This document shows, one piece after another, positions 33,712 to 43,389 of a stretch of DNA of 64,000 nt (positions are counted from its first letter, which is position 1; the number at the start of each line of letters is the position of its first letter). The translations under genes and the position numbers were made by a program. This stretch comes from Calycina herbarum (Eukaryota > Ascomycota > Leotiomycetes > Helotiales > Pezizellaceae), in NCBI GenBank assembly GCA_001414485.1, contig LLEY01000072.1, positions 310,001 to 374,000 of the forward strand. Reading direction: 5' to 3'. The notes below the pieces were generated by a model. The model was not told where the DNA came from and did no database searches. It worked only from the letters and a program-made list of their open reading frames with translations.

Positions 33712-35434
33712 ATGCCTAGGTTGGTCTCAAACCTAATTGCAAAACTTCCTCGAACCTCCCAGACTAACCCAACACCAGAGAAATCATCACCGTTCAAGCT
33801 GGGCAATGCGGCAACAGCAGTGAGTAGTCCTTGGCCCCCCTCTGCAGTCTGCGATCAAATTCTGATATTCAATCCGCGCAGTTGGTAGCCAGTTCTGGCA
33901 GCAATTATGTCAAGAACATGGAATAAGTCAGGACGGAAACCTCGAGGACTTTGCGACGGAAGGGGGGGATCGAAAGGATGTCTTTTTCTACCAGTCGGAC
34001 GATACGCGATATATTCCACGAGCTATCCTGATTGATTTGGAGCCTAGGGTGTGTAGACCATGATGGATGTGAGAATGCATGACTGGACATCTGGCTAATA
34101 AACTCTAGGTTCTCCACACAATACAAAACGGCCCCTACAAAAATATCTACAACCCCGAGAACTTCTTCGTTGGCAAAAATGGTGTTGGTGCAGCAAATAA
34201 TTGGGGTGATGGTTACCAAACGGGTGAGACGGTCCATGAAGAAATTATGGAAATGATAGATCGAGAGGCGGATGGAAGTGATTCTCTGGAGGTAGGTCTA
34301 CGAAAAACTCGAAAATTGGTTGATGAAAGTCTACTGACAAGTTCAGGGCTTCATGATGCTTCATTCGATAGCTGGAGGAACTGGTTCCGGGTTGGGTTCG
34401 TTCCTGCTCGAAAGACTCAACGATCGTTTTCCCAAGAAGATCATACAAACATACTCAGTATTCCCAGATACAACAAATGCAGGAGATGTCGTGGTTCATC
34501 CATACAACAGTTTGCTCTCAATGAGAAGACTTACCCAAAACGCTGACTCGGTGGTGGTGCTTGACAATGGTGCTCTTTCACGAATCGCAGCGGATAGATT
34601 ACATGTCCAAGAACCATCATTTCAGCAAACGAATCAATTGGTAGGATTAAATGAGCGGTCTCATGGAAATATTTACTTACAATTATTAGGTATCTACGGT
34701 AATGTCGGCAAGTACCACGACTCTTCGATACCCAGGATATATGCACAATGATCTTGTCAGTATCGTTGCTGCCTTGATTCCGACACCTCGATGTCATTTC
34801 CTCATGACATCTTATACACCTTTCACGGGGGACAGTGTTGAGCAAGCAAAAACGGTTCGTAAAACGACTGTATTGGATGTGATGCGCCGTCTTCTCCAGC
34901 CGAAGAATAGGATGGTTTCAACTATTCCCGGAAAGAAAAGTTGCTACATTTCAATATTGAATGTAATCCAAGGAGATGTAGATCCCACCGATGTCCACAA
35001 AAGTCTGCTCCGAATCAGAGAACGAAAACTTGCGACATTTATTCCTTGGGGTCCAGCAAGTATCCAGGTTGCGCTCACGAAAAAGAGTCCATATATACCG
35101 ATGAGCCACCGAGTAAGCGGGCTCATGTTGGCAAACCATACATCCATAGCAACAGTAAGTCCAAAACTGAAGAACCTCAAGTTTAGCATGCTAATTTTAT
35201 TTCTAGCTTTTCAAACGAATTGTACGACAATACACTGGCATGCGAAATCGAAACGCATTCATGGAAGGATACAAGAAAACCGCCCCATTCGCTGACAATT
35301 TTGATGAATTTGACGAAGCCAAGGAAGTAGTAACTGATCTGATCTCAGAGTACGAGGCTGCCGAAAATGCAGATTACTTAAATCCAGATGCGGGCAACTC
35401 GGCAACAGAGGAGGGAGATAATCGTGTACCATGA
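33712..35434 (+). CDS. Gamma-tubulin
   Basis: Seven exons: join(33712..33719,33779..33819,33882..34048,34109..34291,34347..34640,34690..35154,35207..35434). All phases agree and the product is 461 residues, the usual size. Exon 1 codes only for MP and two bases; exon 2 continues [13 protein letters not shown]. Gamma-specific blocks are [35 protein letters not shown] and [13 protein letters not shown]. The nucleotide loop [18 protein letters not shown] is at about 139-156. Later blocks are [20 protein letters not shown] and the acidic end [13 protein letters not shown]. It nucleates microtubules at the spindle pole body within the gamma-tubulin complex. Six introns, several with short canonical GTAGGT, GTGAGT or GTAAGT donors, make the gene intron-rich. 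Intron 1 has a weaker GTTGGT donor. Confidence 0.95.
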
Positions 35435-35916
35435 TTCAGGATTTTGGCATGTTGAATTTCATTTGGCGTCAGGTATCCGCGTGGGCTTGGTCACGGGCGG
35501 GAGTTTTACATGGATGAATAACGATACCAATTTGAAGAGAATGTTGAGAGACCCGATTTTTGTTCCCATTTTTCCAAGTTCGAGAATCCTTGGTGCGTAA
35601 TGTGCATGCAGTTGCTTCACGTCATATTACATTTTGATCGGAGGAAATGCTCCTGAGGCCATGCATGCAGGTTTTGGTAATGATCTGCTGACATTTTGTT
35701 TGTTCGATATATAAGAAAAACGCCCTGTACATTTTCTTTCTTTTCTACTTCCATTCCATACTCACAAAGGACTATTTACTCTACACGACTTCACTACTCA
35801 ATTATCAAAAGCCAAAACAAAAAATCAAAGTACTTCTCCCTCACCAACCTCCACACCCTCATCACCAAATCTAACTATTTAACGAGACACAGTCTACCAA
35901 CCACAAATCCCAAAAA
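35435..35916. other. Intergenic region and leader of the next gene
   Basis: Bases 35700-35900 are C/T- and A-rich with few G residues, as in highly expressed fungal leaders. No other gene seen. Confidence 0.45.
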
Positions 35917-36222
35917 ATGGCCGAACAACAAAAAAGCAAATCCGAAATCATCGAAGAACGAAGAACCAATCTTCCTCTCCCCGAAGATCCACCCACAGCT
36001 TCAGATTGGAACTCGGCAGACGCTCGAAATGTCAACGTCTCTGCGGGCGGTGGTTCGGATGCAAGTGATATCTCTACTGGTGATGCAGCGACGAGTGGAT
36101 TGAGGGGACCGGCGACGAAGGGCAGTGGAGTTAGGGAGGAGGGAGGTGCGGATTTGAGTGCTGTTGGTAGAGAAGGGAAGGATGGGTTGGGGGGATTACC
36201 TCAGGATGCTAAGGCTAGGTAG
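35917..36222 (+). CDS. Small hydrophilin-like protein
   Basis: A single exon of 101 residues (MAEQQKSKSEIIEERRTNLP...). The block NLPLPEDPPTASDWNSADAR resembles one I associate with short filamentous-ascomycete proteins of unknown function. It is rich in Gly, Ser, Asp and Ala, has no Cys and one Trp, and has no hydrophobic core, so it should be intrinsically disordered, like stress-protective hydrophilins or LEA-type proteins. A second protein of similar character is encoded 800 bases downstream on the same strand. Function is inferred from composition only. Confidence 0.7.
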   Translation: MAEQQKSKSEIIEERRTNLPLPEDPPTASDWNSADARNVNVSAGGGSDASDISTGDAATSGLRGPATKGSGVREEGGADLSAVGREGKDGLGGLPQDAKAR

Positions 36223-37023
36223 AGTGGTTTGGAGGTGATGAGGAGTAATGGAACGAATTAAATTTTGTCTCTTCGCTTTTGGGACTTTTCTCGGAGTATA
36301 TTTTGCTGGTGACTTGTTTCTATTTTGATGCTCCATGGAAAAGCGACAGTAAACATTTCAGGTTCCTGCCTACCTAGCTCTCGTTGTTCCAAACATCCTT
36401 AGTGATTGCACAGGCCACATACTGCTGCTTCTTAGCCTTCTTGATCTGAGATTGCGGGATTTGCAGGTCCAATGAAATAGCGGACAGGATTTCGGAGAGG
36501 CTTCCTTGTACCAACGGATGATCCTGTTTGTTTGCCTTCTCGTAAAAAAAAATTGATACTGTGTATAGAGGGGGTGGTGGGGTTGTAAAAGAATGACGTG
36601 AAGAAAAATTGCCTTTCACGTGATTATGTTCCACACAATCCTGGAATTATCCACCCCCCTTTCTGCAAGTAGCCTGCAGATGCATATCTACTTTCATCAT
36701 CTACAAACAACTCGAAACATCTAGAAATGAAATGGTTTCTTGACCGCATCGGGTAACATTAATACTTTTTCCCCCGCAATATGGGTAGCTGAACTTATGC
36801 TTTTTGTGGTTTAGGGTGCTTCCTTTGTGGAGTTGTCTCAAGCCACATACCATCCGAGACCTCTTTAGGTACTGGTTTAGAGGGAGGTGATGTCATGCTG
36901 TTAGAGACGTACATGACTTCAGCCTTTACTTTGTTCAAGTGTTTGTACAATTCAAATCAAGCCTTAAAATATCGTGAACTTTCAATTGAAGTTTCTTCTC
37001 TTAACACCCTTCATACTATCAAA
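36223..37023. other. Intergenic region, no firm gene
   Basis: A minus-strand frame of 86 codons (36374-36634) has weak protein-like character but no motif. The sequence from 36890 on is the probable promoter and leader of the next gene. Confidence 0.4.
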
Positions 37024-37805
37024 ATGTCTACTAGAAACCCAAGTCACGGCCAAAAGGTAAGCTTTCTTTGCTCTTCTATTCGTTTGCATGGCCTCCCGAA
37101 GGGAATGTTTTCCCCAGCTGGAACAACCAACATCACTTCAATCACAACACATTTCAAAGCACAAAGTACTAAAACACCACCCAGGTCACAGACCCAAAGG
37201 CCCCAGTCATAAAAGAAGGCGCAGGAGCCGTAGCCTCCGACTCTCTGGCCGCAGAATCAACTCGATCCGGCGACGGCTTTGCCTCAAACCGCGGCAGCGA
37301 ACCCCTCGGAGTAAAAGGTTCCAACAGCACATTCGCAAACACAGACACCTCCTCAGCAACCCGTCTCGACCCAGCAATGGATGCCGAAATCCGAATGGCA
37401 GAGTCCGACTGGGCTGAAGAGAAGAAACTCGGTGCTTCTGCTTCAAACAATCCCCAAAACTCCGGTGGCCAATCTAAAAGCACTGCTGTTACGGATACAA
37501 CAGGTAGTTACGAGACAGGTGGAAAGACTAGTTCTGCTGGTACCGCACCCAGTTATGTTTCTAGCCAGTATGTGGATGGGAGGGGCCCGAAGGGAGAGGG
37601 ATTGAAGGAGGGTATTGAGGGGAAGGAAGGCAAGAACGCGAGTTTTAATGGGGAGATTGGGGGGGAGAATGATCCTGGACGGGCGGCTTTGGATAAGATT
37701 GTCAGGGAGAATGCTGATCGGGGAGAGATTGCGGGGATGCCTAAGCAGCAGGGCAGCGGTGGTGGTAACGAGTTTGAGACTTTGAAGAGTGATACTCCTG
37801 CTTAA
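37024..37805 (+). CDS. Hydrophilic Gly/Ser-rich protein (LEA/hydrophilin-like)
   Basis: Two exons, join(37024..37056,37185..37805), give 217 residues. MSTRNPSHGQK ends at a GTAAGC donor and CACCCAG joins VTDPKAPVIKEGAGAVASDS in phase 0. SLAAESTRSGDGFASNRGSE and GVKGSNSTFANTDTSSAT resemble motifs I associate with fungal proteins of unknown role. The rest is Gly/Ser/Glu/Lys-rich, with no Cys visible and no membrane segment. It is probably a soluble, disordered stress protein; the function is inference. It lies in tandem with the gene at 35917. Confidence 0.75.
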
Positions 37806-38575
37806 TGCATGGGCTGATGTATTTGGTAGTCGTGTAGTTTTAATTTGACTAGTTTTTACGATCCTTGGGTATTGAGAAGACGCTAGTGAAAAGTTCGTAC
37901 GGTGATGTAATGCAAAGAAAGCCTTCCTTTGAACTACAATTAGCCGAATGTTTCGTTTAAAAAGGGGGCGGAGATATATACTTTTTCTTACTTTGTATCA
38001 TCCAAGCATTGTACAAAGCTTTTTATCGAAATCTTCAGGTTTCTTAGGTATAAAATATATCATTCTATGTTTATTTACAAGTCAATACTATATCTAAGGG
38101 ACTTCTTCGGCACCACCTGACAAAGGGTACAGTAACAACCTTAAACCTCGTAGTTCATCGACAACACATGATTTTAGTTCAAAATCTCAACTTGTCATCG
38201 TCAACATCCGCCATCATCCCGGAAGCTTCTCCCCCGTTCTTACTTTTGCCATTATGCCATTATGCTGACTCGAACTTGAGGGGTAAAATGGTGCCAAGGT
38301 ACGCCAAAATAATTGCCAAGGGGAGTTATTACTAAGCGGAAGGCTGTGCAAAAACAATATTTCCCCATCATCATGAACTCTACCCCAGGAGAGTAACGAA
38401 GTTTCGAGGCCCAAGTTTTTTGTATCATTCATTTATCATTCTTTTCCCTAAAGACTGGTATTTTCGCAGATCATGTTATGACAAGATAAGAGAAGGGCCG
38501 GGCTCCAAAACCACAATCGCATACGGAGAAGTGGTAACCCATATGTAAATTTCCGGAGGCGACACAACACCAATT
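37806..38575. other. Intergenic region, no gene seen
   Basis: AT-rich 3' flank and promoter region; only short frames without motifs. Confidence 0.45.
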
Positions 38576-39804
38576 ATGACGGACGTCCTCGCTGCGCTGA
38601 ATCAATTGGAGGAGGGCCACCACACCAAGAAGAAGGGCAAACTCTCCAGTGTCGAGGAAAATACCAGGAGGAATGCGAGAATTAATAATGCTGCGTATGT
38701 ATTGCCCTGTTGCAAGGCCACGGTTTTTTGCTAACAACCCTTTTTTCCAGCGCCGCCCCTAAACGAAATGCCTCCATCCACTCAGTCAAATCGAACAAGT
38801 CGAATACAGCAGGCGGAAAACGACCACCCAATATAACTCGCCCAGCATCTCTCCCTACACTTGCACAACTCAATAACCCAGGTCCAATACAATCCACCAG
38901 TCGTCCAACCTCCGCCTACACACCCTCTTTGCGCAAAATCTCCTTCGCAAATGAGCTCCCTCGCCCCGTCCTCCAGCGCATGCGCATTCCTACGAAAACC
39001 GACGCTCTTCCCTCTGGTTTCCCATATGACTCGCGACTCTTCAAATTCGGCGTCACGGCAGAAGAGTGGAACGAGTTCAGTTCCAACATCATCGAGGCCG
39101 CAGATGTACCAACCATCACACACGTCCCGATCCTGGCATGGACGTGGGCCTTCCATAAAAGTAAAGTGATCAAGGGAGCGAAGAAACAGATGCTCTACGA
39201 GAGTAGTAAATTGATGAGGGAAATCAAGAGATGGAATAAATTATTTCGACGCCAGGGATTTCAGGTTGTGCTGGAGTTACCAGGTCAAAATACGAAGATG
39301 GGCGATGGCTGGGAGACGGAGGAAGAAAAGAAGCAATTGAGGACGATTTCGAAACGGTTCCGGATATTGATTACGCCGAATGCTGAGAAGGGCGCTGGTG
39401 TCTCGATTTATTCCAGGAATTCGAGTTTGACAAAGGCCATTTCTGGGGAGGGGGCCGCGACAACAGTTACGAAAGTTCCTACAATCGAGTTCGCGAGGGC
39501 CGAAGCCGAGGATAAAGGCGAGGGAGAAGAAGAAGAGGGTGATGGATTTGGCGACGAAAGGGAATCAAACGGCGATGCGTTCTCAGGCTTTGATTATTCG
39601 AGACCAGAGCAGGTGGAGGAGAATGGCGATTCTACTGCTTCGACCCCACAACAGGAGCGTCCGATTACGCCACAGCCAGCGAGAAAGAAGAAGAAGAGGG
39701 TGGAGGAACCGCCGCCAGCTAATAATGCCGGCATTCCTTTAGTTGTGCAACAAATGCTCGCCAGGGCCGCTGCTCAAAAAGAGAAGGAAGCGAATGGATA
39801 TTGA
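38576..39804 (+). CDS. Conserved-looking hypothetical protein
   Basis: Two exons, join(38576..38694,38751..39804), give 390 residues. MTDVLAALNQLEEGHHTKKK ends in phase at a GTATGT donor. The 56-base intron has GCTAAC and TTCCAG. The N-terminus is basic and disordered (about 1-120, KSNKSNTAGGKRPPN). A folded-looking core (about 125-255) contains ISFANELPRPVLQRM, FGVTAEEWNEFSSNIIEA and REIKRWNKLFRRQGFQV. The last third is acidic, then basic (ARKKKKRVEE). I do not recognise a named domain, although the core looks like an orthologous family. The basic patches would suit a nuclear protein. Confidence 0.75.
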
Positions 39805-40797
39805 TCTTCTATGCAAGAATCTATTCCTTAGGCAGGGGATTTTGTTCGAAACTTTGAGCGCGCTTTGAGCCACCTTCATGACAAAATGTCGTTGTCTTTT
39901 GTCTATGGAAGATGCACAACTACCGTCACTCTTCAAGCGTTGATGAATTTCCTGTGTCGAGTATATTTTGTTTTTCCCCAGCGATTTGCGATTCATTGCT
40001 TAACGCTATTATGCGGTCACTACGGCCCATTGTATTATATATTTGTTAACTTACTATGTTTATAAGGTTTGGGGAATATTCAGACTTGGTATACATTGAG
40101 AGGTCACGGAGTTTTGTGTTTTGTTGTATTTTTTTGTCTGGCGATTTTTGTTTATCACGAGATGGAAGGCGTCTTGCTGATACTGGAAAATGGGGGAATG
40201 AGACCTCTAGCGGACGGTATACATAAAATACAATTTTTCTACTCATTTTATTTTCTTGGTGGTTGTTAGTTGTTTTATACTTGATGATTGTGTTTTGAGA
40301 GGTTCTTTATTTCATCTAGAATAGTCCTCGGATTCAGAGCAAAAATTAGACTGAAAATTAAGAGGCACTTGGTTGTTTCTGGGATGTTGGTAGACAACTA
40401 CCAGTGGCTCTAATCGTGCGTGCCGCCACGATTGGGGCACTTGTACCGGTGAACTGTTTCGTTGAGCACCCAAGAATTCTTTAGCAAGCTCCCTTGCCAT
40501 CCGATGGTTGCGAGCTATCCGTCCCACTGCTAGATTCCCTAGCTTTCCCTTCTGAATCTATACTCATCGTTTCACATCCGGGTTGTATGGAGCATAGAAA
40601 CCCGAAATTTTCCTCCTTTGCGTCCTCCATGTCCTGTTAACTTAGTAGCTCGACGGGGCTTCGTGTCCTGGTTGGAATTGGAAAGAATTCGATTTAAAGG
40701 ATGGTAAATGTATAAAAATTGCACAACTTTTTGCAATAGTCCCAAACTTATTGAATGCACTTATCTAGTCCTCGCTCTTGCGGTAGGCAATGAGGCA
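39805..40797. other. Intergenic region, no gene seen
   Basis: A T-rich 3' flank, then mixed sequence. Frames at 40069-40527 have no motif. Confidence 0.45.
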
Positions 40798-41331
40798 TCA
40801 TATATTCCCTTGCATACACCTTCGAAGGCTTTCAAGGCTGATCCGTGGTAGGTCGCGATTCCCACCGAGAACAGCGCGGTTTATGAAAGCCTTTTCCTCG
40901 ATTGCCTCCTTGGTTTTCTGGTAGGGCTTGTCATAAGAAGAGGCGGCCTTGGACACAATTTCGTTCCTTCTGGTACGCATCCCATACTTGCTTTGGCCTT
41001 TCTCCATCAAGAACTCCTCGATAATTGCATCCATTGCCATTGTTGAGTTGGGCATAGAGGGGGTATGAACGAATGTTTTGGGAGTGTAGTTCATGTCTAT
41101 GCCTAAAAGTGGAAAGAGAATGGGGTCTTGTTTGAAGTGGTTTGAAACTTGGGGAAGAAACAATTCCGTACATGGATATTTGTGCCCTTGGCCTTTGAAA
41201 TGATGCATGGCTATTTTGTAGGCGTAGAGTTGTTTGGCGGGCAGGTCGATAATTTTTGGGGGTCCTCGCCTGTGAGGGTTCTGGGAATGGTGGACTTCTG
41301 GGATTTTGTATTGGTATGCTTTATTCACCAA
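40798..41331 (-). CDS. Short paralogue of the gene at 42463-43308; start uncertain
   Basis: A 178-codon open frame of an unrecognised family. Its similarity to the neighbour on the same strand is clear: LPAKQLYAYKIA against LTAKHYYAYRVA, LPQVSNHFKQDPILFP against LPAVLNHVKMDPFLFP, EEFLMEKG against KEFRREKG, and KTKEAIEEK against KTKITEAIKNK. Similarity begins upstream of the first in-frame ATG (41208). The true start therefore lies in an unseen upstream exon or has been lost. The C-terminal 75 residues of the neighbour are missing. No intron interrupts the codons for LPQV, where the neighbour has one. It is probably a truncated or decaying copy; no catalytic motif is visible. Confidence 0.5.
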   Translation of the reverse strand: MVNKAYQYKIPEVHHSQNPHRRGPPKIIDLPAKQLYAYKIAMHHFKGQGHKYPCTELFLPQVSNHFKQDPILFPLLGIDMNYTPKTFVHTPSMPNSTMAMDAIIEEFLMEKGQSKYGMRTRRNEIVSKAASSYDKPYQKTKEAIEEKAFINRAVLGGNRDLPRISLESLRRCMQGNI

Positions 41332-41848
41332 TTATATAACCAACCAATTCTATCTAGCTACATCAGTTTTATAGTTCGTAAAGTAATTTAAGTCTTCTAA
41401 TCGATCTAGAATATTAACATTAAATAAATGTTACTCGGATAGGTATATAATACTTTAGACTTTAAATTATTCGAGACTTTAATTCAATTAACTACTTGAT
41501 ACTATAATATTAATACTATAACGTAGCAAAGTCCATATGTTATGGAAATAACTCAAGTATTCTATATTGTCTTGGATATTCTTTTTAAATCAAGGCTACT
41601 CGGATGAGTATGGAAAACTCTATACTTTTAAAACATTCGTGCATTCATTTAATTAACCTAAATATTCTTAGACAATATGATTGAATAGCCCAACTTACCA
41701 GACTCACCACTTAATACTATACTACAGATGCAAAGGGCTACCTCACAAGGTTAACTCTGGTTTCACACATGAGCAAGTAGGCAAATCACTTGATTATAAA
41801 CTGTAACTGAAAAGTGAATCGAGTGATCAGATTTCCTCCGCGAACACC
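41332..41848. other. AT-rich intergenic DNA with two diverged copies of a repeat
   Basis: Bases 41391-41760 are strongly AT-rich. ACTCGGAT(G/A)(A/G)GTAT followed by a Ttt/Aaa-rich block and TTTAATT(A/C)AATTAAC-type sequence occurs at about 41433-41495 and again at about 41600-41660, as if a unit of roughly 170 bases had been duplicated and decayed. No gene seen. Confidence 0.45.
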
Positions 41849-42356
41849 CAGACTTGGGCGGCGATACGATATTGTATCAGATTATCGCGATATATATCGT
41901 ACGATAAATACCGTAAATTCTTATCCGATAGGATGAATATCGTTAAAAAAGTAACGATAATCGATAAATATCGGGGTTTTGACACTAGTGCCTTATAGTA
42001 CTAAACAAACATCACATAACTTATATCTACTATTTGAAATATACTTTATTATATTAAAAAGTTGTTATATAAATCTTAATTTAGTATAGAGGTCTTATAA
42101 TAAGAAGAGTAATCTCTTAAAGTTATAGATAATTATAATTTACTATATAAAACGTATGACTTTATTTTTATTTTTAGAAAAATAGTAAGACTAAGCATTC
42201 TATTGGCTCTTAGCCGGAAGAACTATTTTCCGCCGATAATCGATATATTATCGGTTATCCTTAGAAATCCGGTATCGATCGCATCACTTAATACGATACG
42301 ATAAATATCGTAGGCCCCCCCCGATATGCCACCGGTAATATCGCCGCCCAAGTCTG
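41849..42356. mobile_element. Non-autonomous hAT-type transposon (MITE), 508 bp
   Basis: Both ends carry an 18-base terminal inverted repeat: CAGACTTGGGCGGCGATA at 41849-41866 and its exact complement TATCGCCGCCCAAGTCTG at 42339-42356. Outside the repeats the same eight bases, CGAACACC, stand at 41841-41848 and 42357-42364, a perfect target-site duplication. Ends starting CAG together with an 8-base duplication are the marks of the hAT superfamily. The interior has no coding capacity. It is AT-rich, and its outer 120 bases at each side are packed with CGATA/TATCG motifs, likely sub-terminal transposase-binding repeats. A hAT transposase elsewhere in the genome would have moved it. Perfect repeats and duplication suggest a fairly recent insertion. 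Confidence 0.88.
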
Positions 42357-42462
42357 CGAACACCTTATCTTGGACAAATTTCTACTCATTCTGGCCTTTT
42401 TTGGCACACATTCGTGTGGGGAATCCTCCTGTATTCGACGAATTGCATGTTTTTAGGAAGTA

Positions 42463-43308
42463 TTATCGCGCTCCATCCTCCAAGTCTCTTTGCCTTTGCC
42501 ATTCAACCTGATACGACCTAATCTCTTGGTCCTCCGATGCCTTCGCAATGTACTGTTGAGTGACCTTCTCGTAACCTTCGGCGTGCATCAATTGTTTGAC
42601 GGCTGAAAACGGATATCCCTTCGGTTCTTCTTGAGGTTCGGATGAGGGGAAATAAGGACTGGAATGGGGTTGCGAAGGTCCAGCTAGAAAGGCGTTATTT
42701 TGTTGGTCGTATGCTTGATGTATCTGCTGAAACGCACCTTTAACGGGTTGATCGCTCTCGGCCGCCCTGTTGACTATCCACACCTTATTCTTGATAGCCT
42801 CCGTGATCTTCGTCTTCGCTGTTTGGCAAAACAATGATGCTTGTTGACCGACATCGCGTGCGGCATCAAGAGATAGTGATATACCTTTCTCTCTTCTGAA
42901 TTCCTTCTCCACAGCCTGTGCTATGTCGGCGGCCGAAGGAACACGGAGACCTTGAGGGAAAGTCTGGAGGGTGTAGTGCATGTTGAGATGCGGGAAGAGA
43001 AAGGGATCCATTTTGACGTGGTTTAGGACTGCAGGGACTGCGGAGGATCTCAGAGTCAGTATTACCATTCTATAAAAGGATGTCTGAGGAGGAAACAGGG
43101 TAGCGAGAAGGAAAGAGTCTTGTCTGAGAAGTGAAACAACTTGAAAGGGAAAGAAAGAACATGGAGAACACCCACGATAGACGCTTCTGAGAGTCCCGCT
43201 GTAACCTCCTTCAGCAGTGAACCGATCCCACGCTACTCTGTAGGCGTAGTAGTGCTTCGCTGTGAGGGAGGCATCTAGCTGCGCAATGCCTTTACTGTAA
43301 GGCGCCAT
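42463..43308 (-). CDS. Unrecognised family member carrying an introner-like intron
   Basis: My model is complement(join(42463..43037,43176..43308)), about 235 residues from the ATG at 43308. Similarity to the neighbour extends further upstream (SQPPHSRK), so the start may be earlier or in another exon. Splicing at TATC|GTGGGT and CCGCAG|TCCC gives RSVYLPAVLNHVKMDPFLFP, which aligns with TELFLPQVSNHFKQDPILFP of the paralogue without a gap; this fixes the intron. The protein has AYRVAWDRF, EKEFRREKG and FCQTAKTKITEAI, a Pro/Ser loop (SQPHSSPYFPSSEPQEEPK) and a charged C-terminus. No known domain is seen; it is probably intracellular, with no signal peptide. Confidence 0.6.
   Translation of the reverse strand: MAPYSKGIAQLDASLTAKHYYAYRVAWDRFTAEGGYSGTLRSVYRGCSPCSFFPFQVVSLLRQDSFLLATLFPPQTSFYRMVILTLRSSAVPAVLNHVKMDPFLFPHLNMHYTLQTFPQGLRVPSAADIAQAVEKEFRREKGISLSLDAARDVGQQASLFCQTAKTKITEAIKNKVWIVNRAAESDQPVKGAFQQIHQAYDQQNNAFLAGPSQPHSSPYFPSSEPQEEPKGYPFSAVKQLMHAEGYEKVTQQYIAKASEDQEIRSYQVEWQRQRDLEDGAR
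43038..43175 (-). repeat. Introner-like intron, copy A (138 bp)
   Basis: This whole intron resembles the intron at 50093-50250 of the unrelated GMC oxidoreductase gene. Both start GTGGGTGTTCT and contain TACCCTGT followed by a TCCTCAxACAT box. Both end in AATGGxAATAxTGACTCxGA and a CxG(C/T)AG acceptor. In the last 27 bases I count 20 identical positions, and nearly all differences are C/T. Confidence 0.8.
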
Positions 43309-43389
43309 TTTTCTAGAGTGTGGTGGTTGGGATGTGTACCAGTTGAAAGGTACTGGGGTATTTTTGGGGATCCATGAAGCTGAAGCCAA

